Assembly (NCBI RefSeq): GCF_014775655.1
Contig: NZ_CP061274.1
Location: 434,001 to 498,000, forward strand
Direction of reading: 5' to 3'
Source of the DNA: Clavibacter zhangzhiyongii
GTDB lineage: Bacteria; Actinomycetota; Actinomycetes; Actinomycetales; Microbacteriaceae
DNA length: 64,000 nt
The position numbers and the translations under genes were made by a program. Shown one piece after another: positions 8,135-18,395 of this stretch (positions are counted from its first letter, which is position 1; every line of letters starts with the position of its first letter). Under the pieces are notes generated by a model. The model was not told the origin of the DNA, made no database searches, and saw nothing but the letters and a program-made list of their open reading frames with translations.

Positions 8135-8767
8135 TCAGGCGGGCCAGACCGGCCGGAACTGGATGCTGATGCGCGGCCCCACGGCCTTGGTGGTCTTGAG
8201 GATGGCGTGCTCGTGCGTGCGCTGCGCGCTCCCGCCCATGACCACGAGGTCGCCGTGCCCCAGCGGGAACCGCCGCACCTCGCCGCCGCCCGTGGGGCGC
8301 AGCGAGAGCGTGCGCGCGGCGCCGACCGACACGATGGCGACCATGGTGTCGCGGTCGATGGCGCGCCCCACCCGGTCGCCGTGCCAGGCGACGCTGTCGT
8401 CGCCCGTGCGGTAGAAGCAGAGCCCCGCCGTCTCGAGCACCTGCCCGGGCGGGCGGCCGTAGTGGTCGTTCAGCGCCGTGCGCGCCTCGACGAGCACGGG
8501 CGCCGGCAGCGTCGCGCGCGGCCCGAACCAGGAGAGCAGCCGCGGCACCTCGACGACGCGGCCGTGCATCAGCCGCGTGTCGGCCGTCCACTCCACGTCC
8601 TCCACGAGGCGCTCGAACAGCGCGTCGGAGTCGGTGACCCAGCCGGGCCGGATGTCGAGCCACGCACCGCGCCCGAGGTCGAGGCGCTCGACCTCCCCGC
8701 CGAGGGCGCCGAGGGCCGGCTCCGCTCCGAGGTCGTCGAAGAGGGAGGCCTGGAATGCGATGCTCAT
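8135..8767 (-). CDS. alkB: AlkB-like 2-oxoglutarate/Fe(II) DNA-repair dioxygenase
   Basis: A 210-residue enzyme of the AlkB family, which removes alkyl groups from DNA or RNA bases by oxidative demethylation. The iron ligands are visible as His129-x-Asp131 (HGD) and His187, and the 2-oxoglutarate-binding arginines as Arg199 and Arg205 (RISIQFR). The start is ATG at 8767; a longer upstream frame is only a shadow of the next genes. A -10 TATGCT ends 8 bases before the ATG, so the transcript should be leaderless or nearly so. A perfect LexA box covers the -35 position. SOS control of an alkylation repair gene therefore follows directly from the site. It is transcribed as a single gene with its own terminator. 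Confidence 0.92.
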   Translation of the reverse strand: MSIAFQASLFDDLGAEPALGALGGEVERLDLGRGAWLDIRPGWVTDSDALFERLVEDVEWTADTRLMHGRVVEVPRLLSWFGPRATLPAPVLVEARTALNDHYGRPPGQVLETAGLCFYRTGDDSVAWHGDRVGRAIDRDTMVAIVSVGAARTLSLRPTGGGEVRRFPLGHGDLVVMGGSAQRTHEHAILKTTKAVGPRISIQFRPVWPA

Positions 8768-8774
8768 GGGCGCG

Positions 8775-8806
8775 AGCATAGCCCAGACATTCGAACGCAT
8801 GTTCGA
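8775..8806 (-). promoter_or_regulatory. LexA (SOS) box over the alkB promoter
   Basis: TCGAAC-GCAT-GTTCGA at 8791-8806 is a perfect 6-4-6 palindrome and fits the actinobacterial LexA consensus CGAACRNRYGTTCG at every fixed position. The -10 hexamer TATGCT is at 8780-8775 on the minus strand, so LexA would occupy the -35 region. Confidence 0.85.
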
Positions 8807-8874
8807 ACGCGCGGCGATCCGTGGAGACGGCCGGAGCAGCCCGGGCGGGTCGCGCACGACCCGCCCGACCCGCG

Positions 8875-10086
8875 TCAGCCGACCTCGAGCACCGTCTTCA
8901 GCCAGCCCTCCTCGCGCACGTCGAAGTGCTCGTACGCGTCGATCGCGGTCGTCATCCCCTCGTCCTGCGTGATGAACCGCGTGGGGTCGAAGACGCCCGA
9001 CGCGACGAGGTCGATGAGCGGCGGCGTGACGCGACGGTGGTCGCAGTTCCCCATGCGGATGGTGAGGTTCTTGTTCATCGCGGCGCCGATCGGGTACGAC
9101 GTGAGCTGGGGCGGGTAGACCCCGATGATCCCGATGCGCCCCGACTTCCGCACCATCCGCACGGCCCACTGCGCGGCCTGGCTCGGCGCGTCGCCGGGCA
9201 CCCAGAGGCCGTCGTGCGGGGAGGCGCCGGGCGCGACCTGCGCGACCTCGGCGGCGAAGGCGTCCGCCTGCTGCTCGGCCTCCTCCGCGGCGGGACCCGC
9301 GTGCGGGCGCTGCGCGTCGACGCCGACCGCGTCGATCACCGCGTCGACGCCGATCCCGAGGGTCGCCTCCATCACCGCGGCCACCGGGTCCTCGCGCTCG
9401 AAGTGGATCACCTCGGCGTTCTGCTCGAGGGCCATGGCGAGGCGCGTCTCCACGTGGTCGACCGCGAACACGCGGCCAGCGCCCATGCGGAACGCGGACG
9501 CGATCGCGAACTGGCCCACGACGCCCGCGCCGAGCACGGCCACGGTGTCGCCCGGCCGGATGCCCGCGAGCTCGGCGCCGAACCACGCCGTGGGGAAGAT
9601 GTCGCTGAGGAGGATCGCCTGGTCGTCGGTGACCGTGTCGGGGAGCGGGATGAGCGTGTGGGCGGCCCACGGGATCCGCGCGTACTCGGCCTGCAGGCCG
9701 TCGACCGGCCCGGTCGTCTCCGGTCCGCCGAAGAAGGACGTGCCCGCCTGCGGGCCGTTCGGGTTCGCGACGTCGCACTGCGCCGTGCTGCCCGCGCGGC
9801 ACTGCGGGCAGACGCCGCACGACATGGTCGAGCACACCAGCACGCGGTCGCCGGGCGAGAACCCGCGCACCTGGTCGCCGACCTCGGTGACCGTGCCGAT
9901 GGCCTCGTGGCCGAGGATCGTGCCCTCGCGCATGCCGGCCATCGTCCCGCGCACGAAGTGCAGGTCGGTGCCGCAGATGGCGCTGCGGGTGATGCGGATG
10001 ACCGCGTCGGTCGGCTCCTGGATCCGCGGATCCGGCATCTCGTCCAGGCGGATGTCGCCCTCGCCGTGCCACACGACTGCCTTCAT
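8875..10086 (-). CDS. zinc-dependent alcohol/formaldehyde dehydrogenase (MDR family)
   Basis: A 403-residue medium-chain dehydrogenase/reductase. The catalytic zinc cysteine sits in AICGTDLH (about residues 37-44), with the zinc-site GHEA at about 59-62. The structural zinc loop with four cysteines follows (CGVCPQCRAGSTAQC), and the NAD-binding Rossmann motif is GAGVVGQ. An insertion of about 50 residues rich in Ala and Glu (around 270-320) precedes the last Rossmann strands, as in glutathione-independent formaldehyde dehydrogenase-like members. It probably oxidises an alcohol or aldehyde with NAD; the substrate is not evident. The start is ATG at 10086 with GAGGCGAGG upstream. It is monocistronic, between alkB and a membrane gene. 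Confidence 0.9.
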   Translation of the reverse strand: MKAVVWHGEGDIRLDEMPDPRIQEPTDAVIRITRSAICGTDLHFVRGTMAGMREGTILGHEAIGTVTEVGDQVRGFSPGDRVLVCSTMSCGVCPQCRAGSTAQCDVANPNGPQAGTSFFGGPETTGPVDGLQAEYARIPWAAHTLIPLPDTVTDDQAILLSDIFPTAWFGAELAGIRPGDTVAVLGAGVVGQFAIASAFRMGAGRVFAVDHVETRLAMALEQNAEVIHFEREDPVAAVMEATLGIGVDAVIDAVGVDAQRPHAGPAAEEAEQQADAFAAEVAQVAPGASPHDGLWVPGDAPSQAAQWAVRMVRKSGRIGIIGVYPPQLTSYPIGAAMNKNLTIRMGNCDHRRVTPPLIDLVASGVFDPTRFITQDEGMTTAIDAYEHFDVREEGWLKTVLEVG

Positions 10087-10212
10087 GCTGCCTCGCCTCT
10101 CGTCGTCGGGGCGACGGGCCGGATGCGCCGTCGTCCGCCCGTCCGACGCTAGGCCGGTGCCGGCACGGCGGCCGGAGGGCGGTACCCCCTTGACGCGCGG
10201 GGCGCGGGGCCG

Positions 10213-10932
10213 CTACCGCCGCGGGGCGGCGGACCGGGCGCTCGTGGCGGCCCGGGAGGCCCGGCGCCCGACCGCGATGAGCAGGAGCGTCACCCCGCAT
10301 ATCAGGGACGCGATGACCACCACCCAGACGGCGACCGCGCCGTACCCGCCGCCGTCGGTCGCGGGATCCAGGAACGGGTACGGGTAGTACGTCGCCGCCC
10401 CCGTGACCTCGTTGCCCGTGAACGGCCCGCGCGCGAGCGTGACCGCGACCCACGCGAGCGGGTACACCACGACCCGGCCGACCGCGCCGTAGCCGAGCGC
10501 CCGCCGGTCGGGCGCGAGCAGCCAGTCGGCGAGCACGAGCAGGGGCACGACGACGTGCAGCACCTCGTTCGACCAGGGCAGGTTGCCGCCGGGGATGGTG
10601 GGCAGCCCGCGGAGCAGCAGGTTGTAGACCGCGCCGGTCGTCACCATGTACGTGGTGGCCGCCAGCCGCAGCGTGGTCCAGCCGCGTCCCGGCGCGGGCG
10701 AGCGGCGCAGCAGCCGCGCGGCCCCGACGCCCATGACCACGGCCGCGAGCAGGTTCGACTGGATCGTGAAGTACATGAGGAAGTCGAGCGTCTTGCCCCC
10801 GATCCCCTCGACGCCGATGCTCCGCCAGTACGAGGAGCTGACGACGTACTGGCTCGTGACGGCGACCAGCACGGCCAGGGCGGTGAGGAGGCGGACGACC
10901 GCCCAGGTGATGCGCACGCCCCACCGTCCCAC
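10213..10932 (-). CDS. Pr6Pr family six-helix membrane protein
   Basis: An integral membrane protein of about 239 residues with six predicted hydrophobic helices and conserved features of the Pr6Pr family: an FTIQSNLL segment after helix 2, a histidine in NEVLHVVVPL, and YPYPFLD before the last helix. The function is unknown. The start is uncertain: GTG at 10932 follows GAGGGG at short spacing, and a second GTG at 10917 would give 234 residues. It is divergent from lplA with a gap of about 63 bp. Confidence 0.85.
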   Translation of the reverse strand: MGRWGVRITWAVVRLLTALAVLVAVTSQYVVSSSYWRSIGVEGIGGKTLDFLMYFTIQSNLLAAVVMGVGAARLLRRSPAPGRGWTTLRLAATTYMVTTGAVYNLLLRGLPTIPGGNLPWSNEVLHVVVPLLVLADWLLAPDRRALGYGAVGRVVVYPLAWVAVTLARGPFTGNEVTGAATYYPYPFLDPATDGGGYGAVAVWVVVIASLICGVTLLLIAVGRRASRAATSARSAAPRR

Positions 10933-10995
10933 ATCCCCTCGTCGACGGCGATCCGCGCACGGGGCTTCGCTCCCGGCGCGGCCTAGGCTGGGCGG

Positions 10996-12045
10996 ATGCA
11001 TGGTGAGTACAAGGTCCCCGGCGGCAAGCTCGTCGTGGTCGACCTCGACGTGACCGACGGCCGCATCTCGGGCTTCCGCCTCGCGGGCGACTTCTTCCTC
11101 GAGCCGGACGACGCCCTCGAGTCCATCGACCAGGCGGTCAACGGTCTCCCGGAGGACAGCGACGCCGCCGCGATCTCCGCGGCCATCCGCCGCGCCCTCC
11201 CGCCGCAGGCCGTGCTCCTCGGCTTCTCGCCGGAGGCCGTCGCCGTCGCGATCCGCCGCTCGCTCGCCCGCGCCACGAACTGGGGCGACTACGAGTGGGA
11301 GGTCATCCACGACCGCGCCTACCGCCCCGTGGAGCAGATGGCGCTCGACCAGGTGCTCGCCGAGGAGGTCGGCGCGGGCCGCCGGAACCCGACGCTCCGC
11401 ATCTGGGAGTGGGACCAGCCGGCCGTCGTCATCGGCAGCTTCCAGTCCCTCCGCAACGAGGTCGACGCCGAGCAGGCCGCGGCCCACGGCTTCGACGTCG
11501 TGCGCCGGGTCTCGGGCGGCGGCGCGATGTACATGGAGGCGGGCGCCGTCATCACGTACTCGATCTACGCGCCCGTCGACCTCGTGCAGGGCATGACCTT
11601 CGCGGACTCCTACGCCTACCTCGACGAGTGGGTCATCACCGCGCTCCGCTCGCTCGGCATCGACGCGTCGTACCAGCCGCTCAACGACATCACGAGCCCG
11701 AGCGGCAAGATCGGCGGGGCCGCCCAGAAGCGCCTCGGCGCCGGCGCCGTGCTGCACCACGTCACCATGAGCTACGACATGGACGGCGAGAAGATGGTGC
11801 AGGTGCTCCGCATCGGCCGCGAGAAGATCAGCGACAAGGGCATCACGAGCGCCGCCAAGCGCGTGGACCCGCTCCGCAGCCAGACGGGCATGAGCCGCGC
11901 CGAGATCATCGACCGGATGAAGGCCACCTTCACCGGCCTCTACGGCGGGAAGCCCGGCGAGGTCACGCCGGAGGAGTGGGCGAAGACCCGCCAGCTCGTG
12001 GACGACAAGTTCTCGACCCCGGAGTGGCTCACGCGCGTCCCCTGA
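10996..12045 (+). CDS. lplA: lipoate-protein ligase with accessory domain at the N-terminus
   Basis: A 349-residue ligase that attaches lipoate (via lipoyl-AMP) to E2 and GcvH proteins. Residues 1 to about 90 match the small accessory domain that is C-terminal in E. coli LplA (GGKLV... ISGFRLAGDFFLEP). The catalytic domain follows from about 100, with the lipoyl-binding RRVSGGGA (170-177) and the AMP-binding Lys238 in SGKIGGAA. The domain order is thus swapped relative to LplA. The start is ATG at 10996, which is exactly seven bases after the last base of TAGGCT (10984-10989), so the mRNA is probably leaderless. The gene stands alone. Confidence 0.9.
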   Translation: MHGEYKVPGGKLVVVDLDVTDGRISGFRLAGDFFLEPDDALESIDQAVNGLPEDSDAAAISAAIRRALPPQAVLLGFSPEAVAVAIRRSLARATNWGDYEWEVIHDRAYRPVEQMALDQVLAEEVGAGRRNPTLRIWEWDQPAVVIGSFQSLRNEVDAEQAAAHGFDVVRRVSGGGAMYMEAGAVITYSIYAPVDLVQGMTFADSYAYLDEWVITALRSLGIDASYQPLNDITSPSGKIGGAAQKRLGAGAVLHHVTMSYDMDGEKMVQVLRIGREKISDKGITSAAKRVDPLRSQTGMSRAEIIDRMKATFTGLYGGKPGEVTPEEWAKTRQLVDDKFSTPEWLTRVP

Positions 12046-12345
12046 CGCGCGTCCCCGACCCTGCGTCGGGCGCGCGGAGCCCCGCCCGGGCCGCCGTGTC
12101 CGCCTGGCGAAGCGCCGGTGTCCGCTCCGCGTCGCCGAATCGGCCTGCGGCGGGGCGCCGCCTAGAGTCCTGCTGTCGTCCTTCCGGCCCCGCGGGGCCG
12201 AGGGTCGGCGAGCGGCACGACCGAACCGCCTGCGGGCGGCTGCGATCGCGACCGCGGGCGGCTCCGTGACGGCACGCGCCTCGCGGAGCGGTCTCGCGGG
12301 GCGCATCGCGCGCCCCGCGAGCGACCCGCCGCCGTGGCCCGCCGG
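12046..12345. other. intergenic stretch after lplA
   Basis: 300 bp between the convergent lplA and acetyltransferase genes. It holds a 16-bp perfect palindrome CGGCCCCGCGGGGCCG (12185-12200), which may terminate lplA, and the strong hairpin at 12293-12321. I see no gene here. Confidence 0.6.
12293..12321 (-). terminator. 12-bp perfect hairpin after the GNAT gene
   Basis: CTCGCGGGGCGC (12293-12304) and GCGCCCCGCGAG (12310-12321) pair perfectly around a 5-base loop, 24 bp past the stop codon of the minus-strand acetyltransferase. Confidence 0.7.
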
Positions 12346-12630
12346 TCAGCCGCGCTCGAGCAGCTCCCGGTAGTCGGGATGCTCGTCGATCCACTCCGCC
12401 ACGAACGGGCACGCGGCGACGACCGTGCGGGATCCCGCGCGCACGTCGTCGAGGGCCGCCCGCACGAGCTGGCCGCCGAGGCCGCCCCGCCGCTTCGCGG
12501 GGTCGATCTCGGTGTGGGTGAAGACGATGCGGTCGCCCTGGATCAGGTAGTCCGCGAAGCCCGCGCGCTCGCCGTCGAGCCACAGCGTGTAGCGCGAGCC
12601 GCCGGGGTCGTGGGTCACGTCGACGCTCAT
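12346..12630 (-). CDS. small GNAT-type N-acetyltransferase (YjdJ-like)
   Basis: A 94-residue single-domain protein of the short Gcn5-related acetyltransferase family. It has the acetyl-CoA loop region EIDPAKRRGGLGGQLV (about residues 41-56) and the C-terminal CPFVAEWIDEHPDY motif that marks this subfamily. The acceptor is unknown. The ATG at 12630 lies exactly seven bases past the last base of a minus-strand TAGGGT (12642-12637), which predicts a leaderless mRNA. It ends with its own strong terminator. Confidence 0.88.
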   Translation of the reverse strand: MSVDVTHDPGGSRYTLWLDGERAGFADYLIQGDRIVFTHTEIDPAKRRGGLGGQLVRAALDDVRAGSRTVVAACPFVAEWIDEHPDYRELLERG

Positions 12631-12738
12631 CCCGCCACCCTAGGCGCCGGCGCGCTGCACGGGCGATCCCGAGGGGCGCCGGGTTACCCTGGACCGCCGG
12701 CATCCCGGCGCACCTCCCCCGATCCCTCGGAGCAGCAC

Positions 12739-13629
12739 GTGACCGCCGACATCCGCCGCCGCAGCATCCTCGCCGCCGCCCTCGCGATCCCCGTGACCGC
12801 CGCCCTGGCCGCCTGCACCCGCCAGGAGCCGACCCCGCGCGCGACGCTCGGCGCCGACGGCCAGCCCGCCGCCTCGGGATCCTCGCCCGCCGTCGCCTCC
12901 GTGGAGCCCGCCGCGCTCTCCGTCTCGGGCGGCCAGACCGTCACGCTGGCCGGCGCCGGCCTCGCGGGGGCCACCGCCGTGATGTTCGCGGGCACCGCGG
13001 GCACCGACGTGAAGGTGGCCGGCGACGGATCCCTCACGGTCGTCGCGCCCCGCTCGGCCGACTACGAGGACCGCGCCGCCGACATCCAGGTCATGGCCGG
13101 CGACGCCCCGCTCACGACGGCCACCGCCGCGTACTCCGCGCAGACGCCCGTCGACGAGCAGCTCCAGTACGCGCTCGCCCACTGGGACTCCTACAACCTC
13201 GAGGAGTACGGGGACTTCAACCCCTCCGGCGGCGACTGCGTCAACTTCGTCAGCCAGACGCTCATCCAGCGCGGCTGGGAGATGACGACGGAGTGGCACA
13301 ACCGCGGCGGCGGATCCGACTGGACCTACGCGTGGATCCACGTGCCCACCTTCGACAAGTGGCTCGCCGCCAACGCCTCCGCGCTGGGCGTCACGCGCCT
13401 CGAGCTCGCGGACCGCGACCGTCTGAAGGTCGGCGACATCGTCATCTTCGACTGGAACCGCAACGCGTCCGCCGACCACACGCAGATCGTCTCGGCCATC
13501 GAGCCGAAGGACGGCGGCAACGTCGTCAAGATGGTCGGCCACAACCTCGACAACGACTACCGCGACCTCGACGAGACCATCACCACGGAGCACCCGGGCG
13601 CCCAGGTGCACTTCTGGAGCGTGGCCTAG
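12739..13629 (+). CDS. lipoprotein with IPT/TIG domain and amidase_6 domain
   Basis: A 296-residue envelope protein. A signal peptide with two arginine-rich positions (RRRS) ends in the lipobox LAAC, so Cys26 should be lipidated. Residues about 52-133 form an IPT/TIG beta-sandwich (VEPAALSVSGGQTVTLAG). The C-terminal amidase_6 domain shows a Cys167 nucleophile candidate in GGDCVNFVSQ and a histidine in ADHTQIV. The family is thought to hydrolyse peptide bonds in cell-wall material; the substrate is not known. The GTG start at 12739 has GGAG at 12729-12732. The stop codon TAG shares the tetranucleotide CTAG with the stop of the convergent neighbour. Confidence 0.88.
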   Translation: MTADIRRRSILAAALAIPVTAALAACTRQEPTPRATLGADGQPAASGSSPAVASVEPAALSVSGGQTVTLAGAGLAGATAVMFAGTAGTDVKVAGDGSLTVVAPRSADYEDRAADIQVMAGDAPLTTATAAYSAQTPVDEQLQYALAHWDSYNLEEYGDFNPSGGDCVNFVSQTLIQRGWEMTTEWHNRGGGSDWTYAWIHVPTFDKWLAANASALGVTRLELADRDRLKVGDIVIFDWNRNASADHTQIVSAIEPKDGGNVVKMVGHNLDNDYRDLDETITTEHPGAQVHFWSVA

Positions 13630-14123
13630 GCCACGTCGCCGACGCCGCGTCCCAGCCGCAGCAGGCGGTCGACCAGCAGCACGAGCAGCACGCCCGCCGC
13701 GTACGCCGCGAGGTCGACCGGGTCGTACCCGGTGCCGAGGAGCAGGCGGCAGAGCGGCACGTGCACCGCCCAGATCGCCGGCCATCCCGTGATCTGCAGC
13801 AGCTCGACCGCTGTGCACCAGACGAGCACGGCCGCTCCGTGCACGACCGAGTCGACGCGGGGGAGCACCGCGATCAGCGCGAGGTGGATCGCCGCCGCGT
13901 AGAAGACGTCGGGCCACAGCCCCCGGCCGTCGCTGTGCGTGACGACCATGCCCGCGATGACCACCGCGAGCAGCGCGCCGAGCGACACGACGCGCCGGCG
14001 GGCGTGGCCGTCGGGGAGCCGCACGTGCCGCTCGACGACCGGCGCGGGGTCGGCCGCGCCGTCGGCGCGACGACGCGACGGCTCGTCCCAGACGAACGCG
14101 TCCACATCCCCGGAATGGCGCAT
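13626..14123 (-). CDS. DUF2809-like membrane protein
   Basis: A 165-residue protein with an N-terminal charged segment of about 48 residues and four hydrophobic helices. The helices carry GLWPDVFYA, VELLQITG and GTGYDPVDLAAYAAG, which match the DUF2809 pattern (a conserved Glu-Gln pair and an Asp-Ala-Tyr motif). The function is unknown. The start chosen is ATG at 14123, because TACGCT (minus strand, 14135-14130) lies exactly at leaderless spacing; a start 51 bp further upstream lacks any signal. Its stop overlaps that of the amidase lipoprotein in one CTAG. Confidence 0.78.
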   Translation of the reverse strand: MRHSGDVDAFVWDEPSRRRADGAADPAPVVERHVRLPDGHARRRVVSLGALLAVVIAGMVVTHSDGRGLWPDVFYAAAIHLALIAVLPRVDSVVHGAAVLVWCTAVELLQITGWPAIWAVHVPLCRLLLGTGYDPVDLAAYAAGVLLVLLVDRLLRLGRGVGDVA

Positions 14124-14220
14124 GCCCCCAGCGTAGGCACCGCGGATGCGAACGCGCCCCGTGCGACGCCGCACCGCGCGGGGCGCGGGGCGCGGGGCGC
14201 GAGGCGCGAGGCGCGAGGCG

Positions 14221-15861
<1,641 letters not shown>

Positions 15862-15910
15862 GGATCCATCCTGGCACCGGGCCCCGCCGATTCCCATCTA
15901 GGGTGCAGGC

Positions 15911-16870
15911 ATGGCCGAGACCCCGCGACCCGACGAGACCTACAGCTACCTCGGGCCGTCGGGCACCTTCACCGAGGCCGCGCTCAAGCAGGTGGAGGCG
16001 GCCCGCGGCCGCACCTGGCGCGCGGTCAACAACGCCTCGGAGGCGCTCGCCGACGTGGTGTCCGGCACCTCGGTCGCGGCCATGATCGCCATCGAGAACT
16101 CCGTCGAGGGCGGGGTCACGGCCACGCAGGACGCGCTCGCGAACATCCCGGGCCTCCGCATCCTCAGCGAGCACCTCGTGCCCGTGTCCTTCGACCTCGT
16201 GGTGCGGCCGGGCACGGCGCTCGCCGACGTGCGGACGGTCGCCGCGCATCCCGTCGCCTACGGGCAGTGCCGCCGCTTTCTCGAGCGCGAGCTGCCGACG
16301 CACGGGCACGTGCCCGCCACGTCGAACGTCGCCGCGGCCCTGTCGCTGCTGGAGGACGGGGTCGCGGACGCCGCCATCGCGCCGCCGCAGATCACGGAGA
16401 GCCAGCCGCTCGAGGCGGTCGCCCGCGGCATCGGCGACAACCCGAACGCCGTCACGCGCTTCGTGCTGGTCGGCCGCGCCACCGCGCTGCCGCCGCGCAC
16501 GGGCGCCGACAAGACGAGCCTCATCGTCGAGCTGCCGGACGACCGGGCCGGATCCCTGCTCGACCTCCTCGAGCAGTTCGCGACCCGCGGGGTGAACCTC
16601 GCGCTCATCCAGTCGCGGCCCATCGGCGACGAGCTCGGCCGCTACCGCTTCGTCATCGACGCGGAGGGGCACGTGCACGACGAGCGCGTCGCGGACGCCC
16701 TGCTCGGGATCCGCCGCTTCAGCCCGCGCGTCACGTTCCTCGGTTCGTACCCGCGGGCCGACGGCGCGCCGAGCACCTACCGCGAGCGGTACGAGGACGA
16801 CGTGTTCCTCGAGGCGCGCGACTGGCTGCGCGGCATCGTCTCGGCCGAGCCCGGCGCCGGCGACGCCTAG
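15911..16870 (+). CDS. pheA: prephenate dehydratase
   Basis: A 319-residue enzyme that converts prephenate to phenylpyruvate in phenylalanine synthesis. The catalytic domain begins YLGPSGTFTEAAL and has the AIENSVEGGV motif and TRFVLVG at its end. An ACT regulatory domain follows (about residues 200-280), where the usual ESRP phenylalanine-binding motif reads QSRP. The start is ATG at 15911, exactly seven bases after the last base of TAGGGT (15899-15904), so the mRNA is probably leaderless. The TAG stop shares CTAG with the convergent permease gene. Confidence 0.95.
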   Translation: MAETPRPDETYSYLGPSGTFTEAALKQVEAARGRTWRAVNNASEALADVVSGTSVAAMIAIENSVEGGVTATQDALANIPGLRILSEHLVPVSFDLVVRPGTALADVRTVAAHPVAYGQCRRFLERELPTHGHVPATSNVAAALSLLEDGVADAAIAPPQITESQPLEAVARGIGDNPNAVTRFVLVGRATALPPRTGADKTSLIVELPDDRAGSLLDLLEQFATRGVNLALIQSRPIGDELGRYRFVIDAEGHVHDERVADALLGIRRFSPRVTFLGSYPRADGAPSTYRERYEDDVFLEARDWLRGIVSAEPGAGDA

Positions 16871-18246
16871 GCGCGGTCGCGGTCGCGGTCGAGGTCCTTC
16901 GAGCGCGCCCCGGTCGCCCGGCTGATGAGGTAGAGCACCACGCCGACGGCCAGCAGGATCGCGCCGAACAGCCACACCTGCCCGCTCTGCTGCGTGAGCA
17001 GGAGGATGCAGGACAGCACGCCGAGCACGGGCACGATCGTCCAGACGCGGAAGTGGGCGTGCTCGACGCGGTCCTTCCGGAGCACCAGGACGGCGACGTT
17101 CGTGCTGATGAAGACGAACAGCAGCAGGAGCACGACCGTCTCGGCGAGCGTGCCCACGTCGCCGACCGAGGTCAGCGCGACGGCGACGACGGTGGTCGCG
17201 ACGATGGCGACCCACGGCGTCCGGCGGTTCGGCAGCACCCGGCCGAGGATCCCGGGCAGGAGGCCCTGCTCGGCCATCCCGAAGGTGACGCGGCTCGCCA
17301 TGATCATGGTCAGCAGGGCGCCGTTCGCGACGGCAACGAGGGCGATGAGGCTGAAGACCCAGGCCGGGATGCCGACGCCGGTGGCCTGCACCACCGCGAG
17401 CAGCGGGCCGGTCGACTCCGACAGCTCGTCCGGCGAGAGCGCGACGGAGCTGGCCAGGGCCACGAGGACGTAGACGACGCCGGCGGTGGCGAGCGATCCG
17501 AAGAGCGCCTTCGGGTAGACGCGGCTGGGGTCGCGCACCTCCTCGGCGACGTTCGCGCTCGTCTCGAACCCGACGAACGAGTAGTAGGCGACGATCGCGG
17601 CCGACAGCGTGGCCAGCGCCGCGTTCGAGCCCTCGGGGAACTGCGTCACGCGCGAGACGTCGCCGCCCCCGCCGCCGAGCATCACGGCCACGACGACGAT
17701 CACGATGACGAGGCCGCTCAGCTCGACCACGGTCATGATCACGTTGCCGCGCATGCTCTCGGTGATGCCGCGGGCGTTGAGGGCCGCGACGAGCAGGAGG
17801 AACACGATGGCCGCGGGGATCTGCGGCACGTCGAACAGGGGCGCGAGCAGCGTCGAGAGGTACTGGCCCGCGAACGCGAGCGACAGCCCGGCGGCGCTGA
17901 CGACGCCGGCGGCGAGCATCGAGAAGCCGACGAGGAACGAGATCACCGGCTGCTTGAAGGCGCGCTCGGCGAAGATCGCAGCGCCGCCCGCCCGGGGGTA
18001 CTTGGTGACGAGCTCGGCGTAGGAGCCCGCCGTGAGGAGGGCCAGCAGCAGTGCGACGACGAGCGGCACCCACAGCGCGCCGCCCACGTCCTCCGCGAGC
18101 GTGCCCATGAGCGCGTAGATTCCGGCGCCCAGCACGTCGCCGAGGATGAAGAGGTAGAGGAGCGGGCCGGTGATGGCCTGCTTGAGCTTCGAGCCGCCCG
18201 CGCCGGCCCCGCTCGCGTCCTGCTCCCTGCCGGTGGTCGTCGTCAT
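16867..18246 (-). CDS. APC superfamily amino-acid permease
   Basis: A 459-residue transporter with about 12-13 hydrophobic helices. The APC signatures are present: ITGPLLYLFILGDVLGAGIYA in helix 1 (seen as GDVLGAGIYAL) and SFVGFETSANVAEEVRDP in helix 6. It probably imports a cationic or neutral amino acid with protons; specificity cannot be read. The tail is highly charged (DLDRDRDRA). The start is ATG at 18246 with GAGAGG upstream. It is convergent with pheA, sharing stop codons, so the two are unlikely to be one unit. Confidence 0.9.
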   Translation of the reverse strand: MTTTTGREQDASGAGAGGSKLKQAITGPLLYLFILGDVLGAGIYALMGTLAEDVGGALWVPLVVALLLALLTAGSYAELVTKYPRAGGAAIFAERAFKQPVISFLVGFSMLAAGVVSAAGLSLAFAGQYLSTLLAPLFDVPQIPAAIVFLLLVAALNARGITESMRGNVIMTVVELSGLVIVIVVVAVMLGGGGGDVSRVTQFPEGSNAALATLSAAIVAYYSFVGFETSANVAEEVRDPSRVYPKALFGSLATAGVVYVLVALASSVALSPDELSESTGPLLAVVQATGVGIPAWVFSLIALVAVANGALLTMIMASRVTFGMAEQGLLPGILGRVLPNRRTPWVAIVATTVVAVALTSVGDVGTLAETVVLLLLFVFISTNVAVLVLRKDRVEHAHFRVWTIVPVLGVLSCILLLTQQSGQVWLFGAILLAVGVVLYLISRATGARSKDLDRDRDRA

Positions 18247-18395
18247 GCGCGTGCCTCTCGTCCTCGGATGCCGGGCGGTGCCCGGCGGGCGTGCAGGAGC
18301 GCGCCGCCATTCGAGCTTGGCCCGGTCCGGCTCCGGCGTCCCGGACGGGCCCGGCCGCCGGGACGCGCGCCGGGCCGCTTCGTTAGAGTGACGGG

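Noticed and set aside
4404-8414. 1336-codon plus-strand frame
   Set aside because: It crosses tetR and phospholipase C in another frame and has only Arg/Ala/Pro-rich low-complexity content.
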